This document shows positions 1-6,152 of a stretch of 10,455 nt of DNA, one piece after another. The stretch covers positions 1 through 10,455 of the forward strand of contig CAIVPY010000061.1 in assembly GCA_903907885.1 (NCBI GenBank), in the 5' to 3' direction. This DNA comes from an uncultured Bacteroidota bacterium (GTDB lineage Bacteria > Bacteroidota > Bacteroidia > UKL13-3). Every line of letters starts with the position of its first letter. Positions within the stretch are counted from its first letter, which is position 1. The notes below the pieces were generated by a model. That model ran no database searches and was not told the origin of the DNA. It saw only the letters and a list, made by a program, of their open reading frames with translations. The position numbers and the translations under genes were made by a program.

Positions 1-255
1 CCATCCAAAAACCCATTTTTTCTCAACTGATTCGCAAACATATTTACTGTCTGTATGAATGGTAACATTCATATTACTTAGTTTCAATTGCTCTAAAGCT
101 ATAATTACAGCCATTAGTTCCATCCTATTATTGGTAGTATGTTTATACCCCTGAGATATTTCCTTTCGGTGTTTCCCACTTATCATAACAACTCCATATC
201 CACCAGGGCCTGGATTTCCTCTGGCTGAACCATCTGTATAAATATCTATTTTCAA
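1..255 (-). CDS. rnhA: Ribonuclease HI, N-terminal part (cut by window start)
   Basis: RNase HI cleaves the RNA strand of RNA-DNA hybrids in the cytoplasm, removing primers and R-loops. The 85 codons present begin KIDIYTDGSARGNPGPGGYG, the classic first strand of the family. Three of the four metal-binding acidic residues are visible: D8 in TDGS, E46 in NNRMEL and D69 in TDSKYV. The fourth Asp, with the GHxGHxxNE region, lies beyond the window edge, so activity cannot be fully judged. No ATG is available at the right place; the family's usual N-terminus is matched by a TTG at 255-253, chosen as the start. It follows the secreted-protein gene by 17 bases on the same strand and is probably transcribed with it. 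The family assignment is very secure; the start codon is inferred. Confidence 0.95.
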   Translation of the reverse strand, partial: MKIDIYTDGSARGNPGPGGYGVVMISGKHRKEISQGYKHTTNNRMELMAVIIALEQLKLSNMNVTIHTDSKYVCESVEKKWVFGW

Positions 256-272
256 ACTAAATTTACACTTTA

Positions 273-800
273 CTACTTTTTTGTTTTTGGAATAATAAAA
301 GTTCCTGAAACCTTAACAGAAAAGGGCTCTCCACCAAATTCTGGCACAGGTGTGATAACTAAATCCATATCAACTTTCCAAGTATTAGCATTAATTTTTT
401 TTCCTAAAATACTACCTCCGTTAATTTTATAATTGCCCCTATCTAAACAAAAGCAACTTCTAGTGTAATAAGCTTTTGCTGCCAAAATGCTATCACCAGT
501 TAATACAAATGATGCGGCTGATTTTGAATACATTTCAAAAACTATTCGCTCATTGTATTCATCATCGGCAACGCTTTCACGGTCTTTGGCTTTATAATAA
601 TAATCAAAAACGAGTTTGTTGCCTTTAATAATATTGTAATCGAAATATATATTATCTGCTTGATTTAGTTTAATGGCACTGTTTTTTAAAACTTTAAATG
701 TTTTAATTTCGGGAAATATTTTTTCTTTAAGATTTGATTTTACTTGGGCCGAAAGAAATGATAAATTGAATAATGCTATTATAAAAAGTAGTTTTTTCAT
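273..800 (-). CDS. Small secreted protein of unknown function
   Basis: This 175-residue protein was not recognised. The first 19 residues form a clear signal peptide: a KK start, a hydrophobic core and an SAQ ending at about residue 19. There is no lipobox Cys, so the product is probably a soluble periplasmic or exported protein. The mature part is rich in alternating hydrophobic residues that suggest beta strands (about 50-70, 95-112 and 140-170). It carries a CFC pair at residues 116-118, followed by YKINGG. That pattern faintly recalls small CxC-containing exported domains, but the likeness is too weak for a name. There is no type IX sorting domain at the C-terminus. A promoter-like -33/-7 pair ends four bases before the ATG, so the mRNA may be leaderless. 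The partial rnhA gene follows 17 bases downstream. Coding status is well supported; function is unknown. Confidence 0.85.
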   Translation of the reverse strand: MKKLLFIIALFNLSFLSAQVKSNLKEKIFPEIKTFKVLKNSAIKLNQADNIYFDYNIIKGNKLVFDYYYKAKDRESVADDEYNERIVFEMYSKSAASFVLTGDSILAAKAYYTRSCFCLDRGNYKINGGSILGKKINANTWKVDMDLVITPVPEFGGEPFSVKVSGTFIIPKTKK

Positions 801-804
801 AGCC

Positions 805-835
805 CAAAAATAATCACTAAAATGAAATTTTCTAA
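805..835 (-). promoter_or_regulatory. Bacteroidota-type promoter of the secreted-protein gene
   Basis: On the minus strand a TTAG (832-835, one mismatch to TTTG) is followed after exactly 19 bases by TATTTTTG (805-812), a full match to the -7 consensus TAnnTTTG. Only GGCT separates the -7 element from the ATG at 800, so transcription would begin at or next to the start codon. The site is inferred from consensus and spacing only. Confidence 0.6.
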
Positions 836-924
836 AATTGACGCTTTATTTTTATTCTTATAATTAAGATTGTGATAAAGTTGCTTATTTCGTGCAGCAA
901 ATACAAACACTATATCTCTCAAAA

Positions 925-1854
925 ATGGATTATAAAATATTCTTCTCGCTGTGTTTAGGCTGTTTAAATTATCTACTTTTATTCATAGTCGTTTTTTTAT
1001 TTTTTATTTTTCTAATTGTTTTTAGCCACAGCTTTAGGAAGAAACCAAAAGTAAAAACCTATTCACAGTATATGTTTTTCCTATTCTTTTTTCTGTTTGG
1101 AGCTTTAGGTTATTTGTGTCAGGATGCAATTGATGCTGTCATAAACAAACTAGAAGATGTACCATTCCCCAAAATACTAAACCTGCTCTTATATTCAACT
1201 TCGTGTGGCTTCGTAGGAGTTTTGATTGGACTTGTTATTTATTGGTTGTCAAAAAAAGTAAATCCATTGTTTCAAATTAAGTTTATCAATTTGTTTTTAC
1301 TACTTTCAATAATATTTTTATCATCCCTTGTTATAGTTAAACCTTTTTATGAAAACTTAAACCTTTTTGATTCTCCTAAACGTAAAATCAAACCTAACAA
1401 CATAGCAAGAAATGAGCTTGGTTTGATAAAAAGCGAGATTAATAATGTTAAAAAATTCAATCTCAAAAAATTTAAAGAGTGTATGGCTTTTGATATAAGA
1501 GATACTTTGGATGTGTTTGCAGATGGCGCAAACACTATATCCATTAGGCAAACTGCAAATAGCCGATTTTATACCTACCAATTACCAAACGATAATATAA
1601 CAGATGTAAAAGCCACTTTAGTTAAAACAAAGAAAGGGCAAAAATACCTAGTGATATTAGCATTGATGCGCCCTATTAGTGGATTTTCAAGTCTATTGGT
1701 CTTTAATAAATATGGGCAATGTTTGTATGAAGAATTGTTTAATAATTTCCAATTTAGCTTGTCAAAAAACGAAAGAAATGAAATATTGCTTAGCAAACAA
1801 GAAATGGTTTCAGACTCAGCTATTTTTATTCCACAATATATTTTTAAGTTTTAA
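925..1854 (+). CDS. Membrane protein with four helices and a C-terminal extracytoplasmic domain, unknown function
   Basis: This 309-residue protein was not recognised. Four hydrophobic segments are visible, near residues 10-35, 48-65, 85-108 and 117-138. The basic loop after helix 1 (RKKPKVK) and the SKK after helix 3 suggest these loops are cytoplasmic. That places the region from about 140 to 309 in the periplasm. This C-terminal part has short beta-like stretches, such as KYLVILAL and SSLLVF followed by NKYGQ, but no motif that I can name. I chose the ATG at 925. An in-frame GTG at 892 would add 11 mostly polar residues and has no support. The nuclease gene begins 55 bases after its stop with no obvious promoter between, so the two may be one transcript. 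Its own promoter is unclear. Topology is inferred from hydrophobicity and charge. Confidence 0.8.
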   Translation: MDYKIFFSLCLGCLNYLLLFIVVFLFFIFLIVFSHSFRKKPKVKTYSQYMFFLFFFLFGALGYLCQDAIDAVINKLEDVPFPKILNLLLYSTSCGFVGVLIGLVIYWLSKKVNPLFQIKFINLFLLLSIIFLSSLVIVKPFYENLNLFDSPKRKIKPNNIARNELGLIKSEINNVKKFNLKKFKECMAFDIRDTLDVFADGANTISIRQTANSRFYTYQLPNDNITDVKATLVKTKKGQKYLVILALMRPISGFSSLLVFNKYGQCLYEELFNNFQFSLSKNERNEILLSKQEMVSDSAIFIPQYIFKF

Positions 1855-1909
1855 AAATTAGGTGTAGAACACATCCTATAATTATATATAAAACCAATAG
1901 GCTAAAAAC

Positions 1910-2896
1910 ATGTCATTAATTCAATTTACCGAAAAAGGAATGTATGTGCCATTTGCCAACGTATATATAGATCCATTTGTATCAGTTGACAAAGCTATAG
2001 TAACGCATGCTCACGGTGATCATATAAAGAGAGGTTGCAGCAGCTACCTCAGCCATATTCAAAGCATCCCAATATTAAATCGAAGATTAGGGAAAAATAA
2101 ATATGAAGGCGTTCAGTATGGCATCCCTGTTCATATCAATGGTGTAAAGTTTAGTTTTCATCCAGCTGGTCATATTTTAGGTTCTTCACAAATTAGGGTT
2201 GAATATAAAGGAGAAGTTTGGGTGGCAAGTGGCGACTATAAAATGGAGGATGATGAGGTTCATACACCCTTTGAATCAATTAAGTGTAATACTTTTATTA
2301 CTGAATCTACATTTGGCTTGCCAGAGTTTGACTGGTTACCACAACAAAGTATTTTTGAAGAAATAAACCAATGGTGGCATACCAATGCTGAAGCTGGCAT
2401 ATGTTCAATAATATTTGCTTATTCTTTAGGAAAAGCGCAAAGAATAATACAACACCTTAATCATGCCAATGGACCTGTGTTTGCACATGGTTCGATTGAA
2501 AACATGAACGATGCCTATAAAGAAGCCGGAATAATATTAAAACCAACCCAAAAGCCAAGTAATTATATAAATAAAAAAGATTTTAGAAAAGCATTGATTA
2601 TTGCCCCACCTTCGGCTGATACGAGCATATGGTTGAAAAAATTTGAACCCTACATAACTGCCAAAGCAAGCGGATGGATAGGAAACCTAAATTCTAATCA
2701 GGGGTCTATAACCGATACTGGATTTGCTCTAAGCGACCATGCAGATTGGAAAGGTTTGAACAAAGCAGTAAAAGATTCGCAAGCACAAAAAGTAATTGTT
2801 ACACATGGTTATACGTCAGAATTTGCTCAATGGCTTAATCAAAATGGAATTGAGGCAGAGGCTGTAAAAACGCAGTTTGATGGAAATGTGATTTAG
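1910..2896 (+). CDS. Metallo-beta-lactamase/beta-CASP nuclease, DNA-ligase-associated exonuclease type
   Basis: The 328-residue protein has the di-metal site of metallo-beta-lactamase-fold nucleases. H33-A-H-G-D37-H38 is followed by H88 in HPAGHILGSSQ, D109 in SGDYK, D276-H277 in SDHADW and H299 in VTHGY. TESTFG (131-136) and FAYSLGKAQRI mark the beta-CASP insert typical of DNA and RNA nucleases. The opening (LIQFTEKGMYVP, then YIDP) and the TESTFGLP stretch resemble the family annotated as putative exonuclease, DNA ligase-associated. In many bacteria that gene sits in a repair cluster with an ATP-dependent DNA ligase, an Lhr-type helicase and an Mre11-like phosphoesterase. None of those partners is in this window, so the gene is isolated from them here. 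Length and motifs look complete. The fold and metal site are secure; the DNA-repair role comes from the family. A role in RNA 3'-end processing, as in archaeal and eukaryotic CPSF relatives, is the alternative. Confidence 0.9.
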   Translation: MSLIQFTEKGMYVPFANVYIDPFVSVDKAIVTHAHGDHIKRGCSSYLSHIQSIPILNRRLGKNKYEGVQYGIPVHINGVKFSFHPAGHILGSSQIRVEYKGEVWVASGDYKMEDDEVHTPFESIKCNTFITESTFGLPEFDWLPQQSIFEEINQWWHTNAEAGICSIIFAYSLGKAQRIIQHLNHANGPVFAHGSIENMNDAYKEAGIILKPTQKPSNYINKKDFRKALIIAPPSADTSIWLKKFEPYITAKASGWIGNLNSNQGSITDTGFALSDHADWKGLNKAVKDSQAQKVIVTHGYTSEFAQWLNQNGIEAEAVKTQFDGNVI

Positions 2897-2910
2897 TAAG
2901 ATGCGGAAAC

Positions 2911-2940
2911 AAAAAATCCCGCACAAGGCGGGATTTTTAA
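2911..2940. terminator. Bidirectional intrinsic terminator between the nuclease gene and rplI
   Basis: TCCCGC (2917-2922) pairs perfectly with GCGGGA (2928-2933) around a 5-base loop, and the stem is flanked by an A-tract on the left and a T-tract on the right. A GC-rich stem with a T-run on both strands should stop transcription from the nuclease gene on the plus strand and from rpsF-rpsR-rplI on the minus strand. It lies 14 bases after one stop codon and 19 bases after the other. Confidence 0.92.
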
Positions 2941-2959
2941 ATCAATCAAATTTAGTAAA

Positions 2960-3400
2960 TTACTCAACTACCACTTCAACGGTGATGTTAACTGTAACCT
3001 CACGGTGAAGATTAACAGTGGCTTGGTATGTACCAAGAATTTTCACATCATCTATTTCAATTTTTCTACGGTCGATTTCAAAACCTTTAGTTTTTAATGC
3101 CTGAGAAACTTGTAAAGGAGTGATTGAACCAAAAATCTTACCATTAGCACCTGCTTTAGTAGCAATTGTAATAGTTAAATCTTTCAAGTTTTCGCTCATT
3201 GCTAAAGCATCTTCCTTTAGTTTTTCACGTCTTTTAGCTCCTTGACGGTTGTTTTCTTCTAAAATCTTTATGTTAGAAGCAGTCGCCATAACCGCTAATC
3301 CTTTAGGGAATAAGAAGTTATTAGCGTAACCATCTTTTACCATTACCACATCACCTTGGATACCAAGGTTTTTAAGGTTTTCTTTTAAAATAATTTTCAT
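2960..3400 (-). CDS. rplI: 50S ribosomal protein L9
   Basis: L9 (bL9) binds 23S rRNA at the base of the L1 stalk and reaches out along the ribosome surface, where it affects reading-frame fidelity. At 146 residues it is the usual length. The N-terminal rRNA-binding domain shows the family signature from about 13 to 36 (GIQGDVVMVKDGYANNFLFP, then KG). A long, basic connecting helix runs from about 42 to 75. The C-terminal domain has the typical ANGKIFGSIT stretch at 85-94. It is the last gene of the rpsF-rpsR-rplI operon, 18 bases after rpsR, and ends just before a strong terminator. The start is fixed by the conserved MKIILKE N-terminus and by a perfect Shine-Dalgarno sequence eight bases upstream, which is unusual in this phylum. 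Confidence 0.98.
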   Translation of the reverse strand: MKIILKENLKNLGIQGDVVMVKDGYANNFLFPKGLAVMATASNIKILEENNRQGAKRREKLKEDALAMSENLKDLTITIATKAGANGKIFGSITPLQVSQALKTKGFEIDRRKIEIDDVKILGTYQATVNLHREVTVNITVEVVVE

Positions 3401-3408
3401 TCTTTTTT

Positions 3409-3415
3409 CCTCCTC
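3409..3415 (-). promoter_or_regulatory. Perfect Shine-Dalgarno sequence of rplI
   Basis: On the minus strand the rpsR-rplI gap contains GAGGAGG at 3415-3409, with eight A-rich bases before the ATG at 3400. This is a full match to the anti-Shine-Dalgarno at a suitable distance. Bacteroidota genes usually lack such sites, and neither rpsF nor rpsR nor pyrG has one here. Confidence 0.85.
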
Positions 3416-3418
3416 TAA

Positions 3419-3697
3419 TTATTTTAATAAATCGCCTCCAAATGGTAATACAGCTATATGACGAGCACGTTTGATAGCTTCAGATATTTTACGTTGATAC
3501 TTTAATGATGTACCTGTTAATCTGCGAGGAAGAATTTTTCCTTGATCGTTAACAAATTTCATTAAAAAGTTAGCATCTTTATAATCGATGTACTTAATGC
3601 CATTCTTTTTAAAACGGCAGTATTTCTTACGTTGTGTTGCATCCGGTGTGGTATTAAATACCATCATAGGATTTGCTTTTCCAATAGGTTTTGCCAT
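3419..3697 (-). CDS. rpsR: 30S ribosomal protein S18
   Basis: S18 (bS18) pairs with S6 on the 30S platform near the mRNA exit region. The 92 residues include KKYCRFKKNGIKYIDYKD (24-41) and the family signature KILPRRLTGTSLKYQR (54-69), followed by the basic IKRARHIAVLPF (75-86). A single Cys, C27, is present. The ATG at 3697 lies five bases after the rpsF stop, so the two are almost certainly translationally coupled, as expected for proteins that assemble as a heterodimer. No Shine-Dalgarno is seen. In Bacteroidota ribosomes S18, S6 and S21 together form the pocket that holds the 16S 3' tail. Identification is very secure. Confidence 0.98.
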   Translation of the reverse strand: MAKPIGKANPMMVFNTTPDATQRKKYCRFKKNGIKYIDYKDANFLMKFVNDQGKILPRRLTGTSLKYQRKISEAIKRARHIAVLPFGGDLLK

Positions 3698-3702
3698 AAT
3701 TT

Positions 3703-4113
3703 TTACTTTTTAGCAGCCTCCTGTTGCTTGTTTTTGTTTTGATTAAACTCACCATTGCGTTTGCGTTGGTTGTAAATTAATGCGTCCTTGTCTAAAGAAG
3801 TGGTCAAAAAACGCATAATGCGTTCATCGCGTCTGAAAGCAAGTTCAAGTGAAGACACAAAAGATGTTGCAGATTTAAACTCATAAATGTGGTAAAAGCC
3901 TGTACTTTTCTTTTGAATAGGGTAAGCCAATTTGGTCAAACCCCAGTTTTCTTCATGAACCAGCTCTCCACCAGCTTCCGTAATAATGTTACGGTACTTG
4001 GCCACAGCTTCTTTTAGCTGTTCATCGGAGAGTACGGGAGTGAAAATAATCACTGACTCATAATCTTTTAGGACAACCGATTCTTGTTTGTTCGATTTTG
4101 TTTTAGTTGCCAT
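3703..4113 (-). CDS. rpsF: 30S ribosomal protein S6
   Basis: S6 (bS6) binds S18 and 16S rRNA on the platform of the small subunit. The protein has 136 residues. The core runs from YESVIIFTP (18-26) through WGLTKLAYPIQKKSTGFYHI (57-76) to RDERIMRFL (95-103). A Lys/Asn/Gln-rich tail at about 115-136 is probably disordered. I place the start at the ATG at 4113. The frame stays open upstream to an ATG at 4188, but that extension lies over the -33 and -7 promoter elements and would start before the predicted transcript. It is the first gene of rpsF-rpsR-rplI. The ssb or priB gene found between rpsF and rpsR in some bacteria is absent here. Confidence 0.96.
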   Translation of the reverse strand: MATKTKSNKQESVVLKDYESVIIFTPVLSDEQLKEAVAKYRNIITEAGGELVHEENWGLTKLAYPIQKKSTGFYHIYEFKSATSFVSSLELAFRRDERIMRFLTTSLDKDALIYNQRKRNGEFNQNKNKQQEAAKK

Positions 4114-4146
4114 TGTTTTAGAAAACTTATTTTTATTTAAGGGCTG

Positions 4147-4177
4147 CAAAACTAAGCCGTTTTTTGTGATTGCCAAA
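4147..4177 (-). promoter_or_regulatory. Promoter of the rpsF-rpsR-rplI operon
   Basis: On the minus strand, TTTG (4177-4174) and TAGTTTTG (4154-4147) are separated by exactly 19 bases and match the Bacteroidota -33/-7 consensus TTTG and TAnnTTTG without a mismatch. Transcription should begin near 4140-4143, giving a leader of about 28-30 bases, too short for a large S6-S18 regulatory structure. Confidence 0.85.
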
Positions 4178-4198
4178 TCAATTTGCACTAATTACCGA

Positions 4199-4214
4199 AA
4201 AAACTATAGTTTTT
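4199..4214. repeat. 16-base perfect palindrome downstream of the helicase gene
   Basis: AAAAACTATAGTTTTT reads the same on both strands. On the minus strand it lies about 105 bases after the helicase stop and upstream of the rpsF promoter, and it ends in a T-run of six. It could be a weak terminator for the helicase transcript or a protein-binding site. A second inverted repeat, TTCTGAT with ATCAGAA (4213-4219 and 4231-4237), lies beside it. The rest of 4215-4318 shows no clear signal. Confidence 0.4.
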
Positions 4215-4318
4215 CTGATAAATTCTCTTCATCAGAACTTTTTAGTGTATATGCTTTGGTTGATGGCTTGAACCTGGCAACATTTGAAAACCAAGTAAAT
4301 ATTTGAAATAGCGCATTA

Positions 4319-5581
4319 TTATTTTGCCTTTAGTTTAAAATTTCTTTTCCCTTTAAAAGGTTTCTTGCCTGAAAAACTTGGTTTTGGCATCTTTTTCTCA
4401 GGTTCATACAAAGGTGCTTCTCCTAAAGGCTTTGGCATTGTTAATTTTGTAATATCTTTTCCAATCAGATTTTCGATATCAAAGAATTTTCGCTGGTCTT
4501 TCGGATTAATGAAAGTAATAGCTGTGCCCGTGCTTTCAGCCCTTGCTGTTCTACCTATTCTATGTATATAATCTTCAGGGTCGGGTGGTACATCAAAGTT
4601 TACTACTAAGCTAATGCCATCCACATCAATACCTCTCGATAATATATCAGTACCAATCAATATTTGCACGTTTTTGTTTCTAAATTCACGCATGATGTCT
4701 TCACGCTCGGCTTGTTCCAAATCGCTATGAAAAGCTTTGATAGATAAACCTGCACGATAAAGTTCTTTGTTAAGCTCTTTTACTTTTTCCTTTGTTGATG
4801 CAAAAATAATAATGCTCTTGTGTTCCTTTTCGTCAAGTACATGCTTTAACAAGGATACTTTCTGAGTGTCGTAAGCCATATAGGCTTGTTGCAAAATACC
4901 TTCAGCTGGTTTGCTTATGGCTATGTTTATTTGCTCTGGGTGTTGCAATATCTTTTGAGCCATGGTCCTAATTTTAGGGGGCATGGTTGCCGAAAACAAT
5001 AAGGTTTGTCGCTTAACAGGCAAAAAGCTAATAATTCGCATGATATCATCATAAAAACCCATGTCGAGCATACGGTCGGCTTCATCCAAAATCAAATGTT
5101 GTAACGAACTCATATTAACTGAGCCTGCCGAAGTAAGCATTGCTAAAAGTCGGCCAGGTGTAGCTACAATAATATCTGCCCCTTCTCGCATAGCCTTTTG
5201 CTGTTGAACAAAAGCAGCACCATCTCCCCCACCAAACACACATATCGAACTTACGCCCACAAAATAACCAAAACCTTCAATTTGTTGGTCAATTTGTTGA
5301 GCCAATTCACGTGTTGGCGCTATTATCAATGTGTTTAGGTTTTGGCTACCACTTTTTACAATTTTATTTAGTATAGGCAAAACATATGCTGCCGTTTTAC
5401 CCGTTCCGGTCTGAGCACAGGCAATTAAATCTTTATTGTCAAGTATGATGGGAATGGCTTGTTCTTGAATAGGTGTTGGCTTTTCGAAGCCCATGGAATC
5501 TAATCCATCTAAAAGCTTTTGGTCGAAATTAAAATCAGTAAATGTCAAATTTGTTGTAATATTTATTTGGCAATATAGCAT
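4319..5581 (-). CDS. DEAD-box ATP-dependent RNA helicase, RhlE-like
   Basis: This protein unwinds short RNA duplexes using ATP in the cytoplasm; RhlE-like members act in ribosome assembly and RNA turnover. The 420 residues carry the whole motif set: Q motif GFEKPTPIQ (31-39), Walker A AQTGTGKT (56-63), PTREL (89-93), TPGR (141-144), DEAD (166-169), SAT (197-199), SRGID (315-319) and HRIGRTAR (340-347). After the two RecA domains comes a short basic tail (about 396-420, rich in K, F and G), probably for nonspecific RNA binding. The ATG at 5581 is the only ATG before the Q motif. Homologues usually begin near the LTFTDFNF of residues 12-19, so the TTG at codon 12 is a possible alternative start. 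No full consensus promoter was found upstream. It lies upstream of the ribosomal operon on the same strand but probably has its own transcript. Confidence 0.95.
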   Translation of the reverse strand: MLYCQINITTNLTFTDFNFDQKLLDGLDSMGFEKPTPIQEQAIPIILDNKDLIACAQTGTGKTAAYVLPILNKIVKSGSQNLNTLIIAPTRELAQQIDQQIEGFGYFVGVSSICVFGGGDGAAFVQQQKAMREGADIIVATPGRLLAMLTSAGSVNMSSLQHLILDEADRMLDMGFYDDIMRIISFLPVKRQTLLFSATMPPKIRTMAQKILQHPEQINIAISKPAEGILQQAYMAYDTQKVSLLKHVLDEKEHKSIIIFASTKEKVKELNKELYRAGLSIKAFHSDLEQAEREDIMREFRNKNVQILIGTDILSRGIDVDGISLVVNFDVPPDPEDYIHRIGRTARAESTGTAITFINPKDQRKFFDIENLIGKDITKLTMPKPLGEAPLYEPEKKMPKPSFSGKKPFKGKRNFKLKAK

Positions 5582-5668
5582 AAATTAACTCCGAATATAA
5601 AATGCACTACTAAATACAGACATTACCCATTGTACGATTGAAATTTTAAAACAAATTCTTATTTCGCG

Positions 5669-5696
5669 AAGCAGAAATGGTATTTCGATTCTGCTT
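5669..5696. repeat. Inverted repeat upstream of the helicase gene
   Basis: AAGCAGAA (5669-5676) and TTCTGCTT (5689-5696) are perfect 8-base arms around a 12-base loop, 88 bases upstream of the helicase ATG. A smaller hairpin, AAGCAA with TTGCTT (5724-5737), lies next to it. They could be part of a long 5' leader of the helicase mRNA or dispersed intergenic DNA. The surrounding 5582-5778 shows no gene. Confidence 0.45.
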
Positions 5697-5778
5697 AACG
5701 AACATTCGGCACCTTGAAAATCAAAGCAATTTTGCTTCCTTTTCGTGTTTTGAAATTAAGAAATGCTTATTCTTTCTC

Positions 5779-5865
5779 TAACTTTTGCATTGACCAAAAG
5801 TTACAAAAGTCTAGACAAAATAAAGCTTCAGCCCGCAAACCTCGATGCACGCCCGCTATTTTGTC
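5779..5865. repeat. Composite palindromic intergenic element
   Basis: Two perfect 9-base inverted repeats lie 10 bases apart. TAACTTTTG pairs with CAAAAGTTA (5779-5787 and 5795-5803, loop 7), and GACAAAATA pairs with TATTTTGTC (5814-5822 and 5857-5865, loop 34). The C-rich loop of the second contains two copies of GCCCGC (5831-5836 and 5851-5856). From memory, similar CTTTTG...CAAAAG hairpins recur between genes in Bacteroidota genomes, so this may be a dispersed repeat. A 78-codon open frame runs through here (5714-5950), but its composition is that of repeat DNA and I do not call it a gene. The stretch 5866-6035 holds nothing else that I can support. Confidence 0.55.
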
Positions 5866-6035
5866 AACCCTACGCTCGCCTCCTAACAAACATTTATCTT
5901 GGCTTTGCTATATAATAATTATATTAACTCTGAGTATTTTAAATTCATAGCTCCTCAATTCTCGATAAATGAGCGAATCGAAGTGTAGTTATAATTCGAT
6001 GTTCACAAATTCTTGAAAACCTTTCTTAGTATTCA

Positions 6036-6067
6036 TTCGTGAGCCTAAATAAAATAACGTACTTTTG
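6036..6067 (+). promoter_or_regulatory. Promoter of pyrG
   Basis: TTCG (6036-6039, one mismatch to TTTG), 20 bases, then TACTTTTG (6060-6067), a full match to the Bacteroidota -7 element TAnnTTTG. Transcription would begin at about 6071-6074 and give a leader of roughly 80 bases before the pyrG ATG. Confidence 0.7.
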
Positions 6068-6071
6068 TATC

Positions 6072-6124
6072 CCATAAACAGATATTTAGTTTATGGTTGA
6101 AGGGTTTAAAACCTCGTTAAACCT
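6072..6124 (+). promoter_or_regulatory. Two-hairpin leader of pyrG
   Basis: CCATAAAC (6072-6079) and GTTTATGG (6089-6096) form a perfect 8-base stem with a 9-base loop, right at the predicted 5' end of the transcript. GGTTTAA (6103-6109) and TTAAACC (6117-6123) form a second 7-base stem with a 7-base loop, plus a possible closing G-U pair. An alternative smaller pairing, GGTTT with AAACC (6103-6113), competes with the second stem. There is no T-run, so this is not a simple attenuator. A role in mRNA stability or control is inferred only. Confidence 0.45.
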
Positions 6125-6152
6125 AGGCTACATTCCAAATCTATAAAGCATT

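Noticed and set aside
885..895. TAAAGTTG-like -7 element (876-883) for the membrane-protein gene
   Set aside because: It has one mismatch in a critical T and no -33 element at 19-20 bases; too weak to call.
892..924. GTG start at 892 for the four-helix membrane protein
   Set aside because: The 11 added residues are mostly polar, precede the natural hydrophobic N-terminus and have no ribosome-binding support; the ATG at 925 is simpler.
4114..4146. S6-S18 autoregulatory leader structure upstream of rpsF
   Set aside because: The predicted leader is only about 30 bases; the one visible GGCT/AGCC pairing overlaps the promoter rather than the transcript.
4114..4188. N-terminal extension of S6 from an upstream ATG at 4188
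   Set aside because: The extension lies over the -33/-7 promoter and the predicted transcription start, and the S6 family core does not need it.
5714..5950. 78-codon plus-strand open frame between the helicase gene and pyrG
   Set aside because: It runs across a palindromic intergenic block, has no domain or signal, and its composition is that of repeat DNA.
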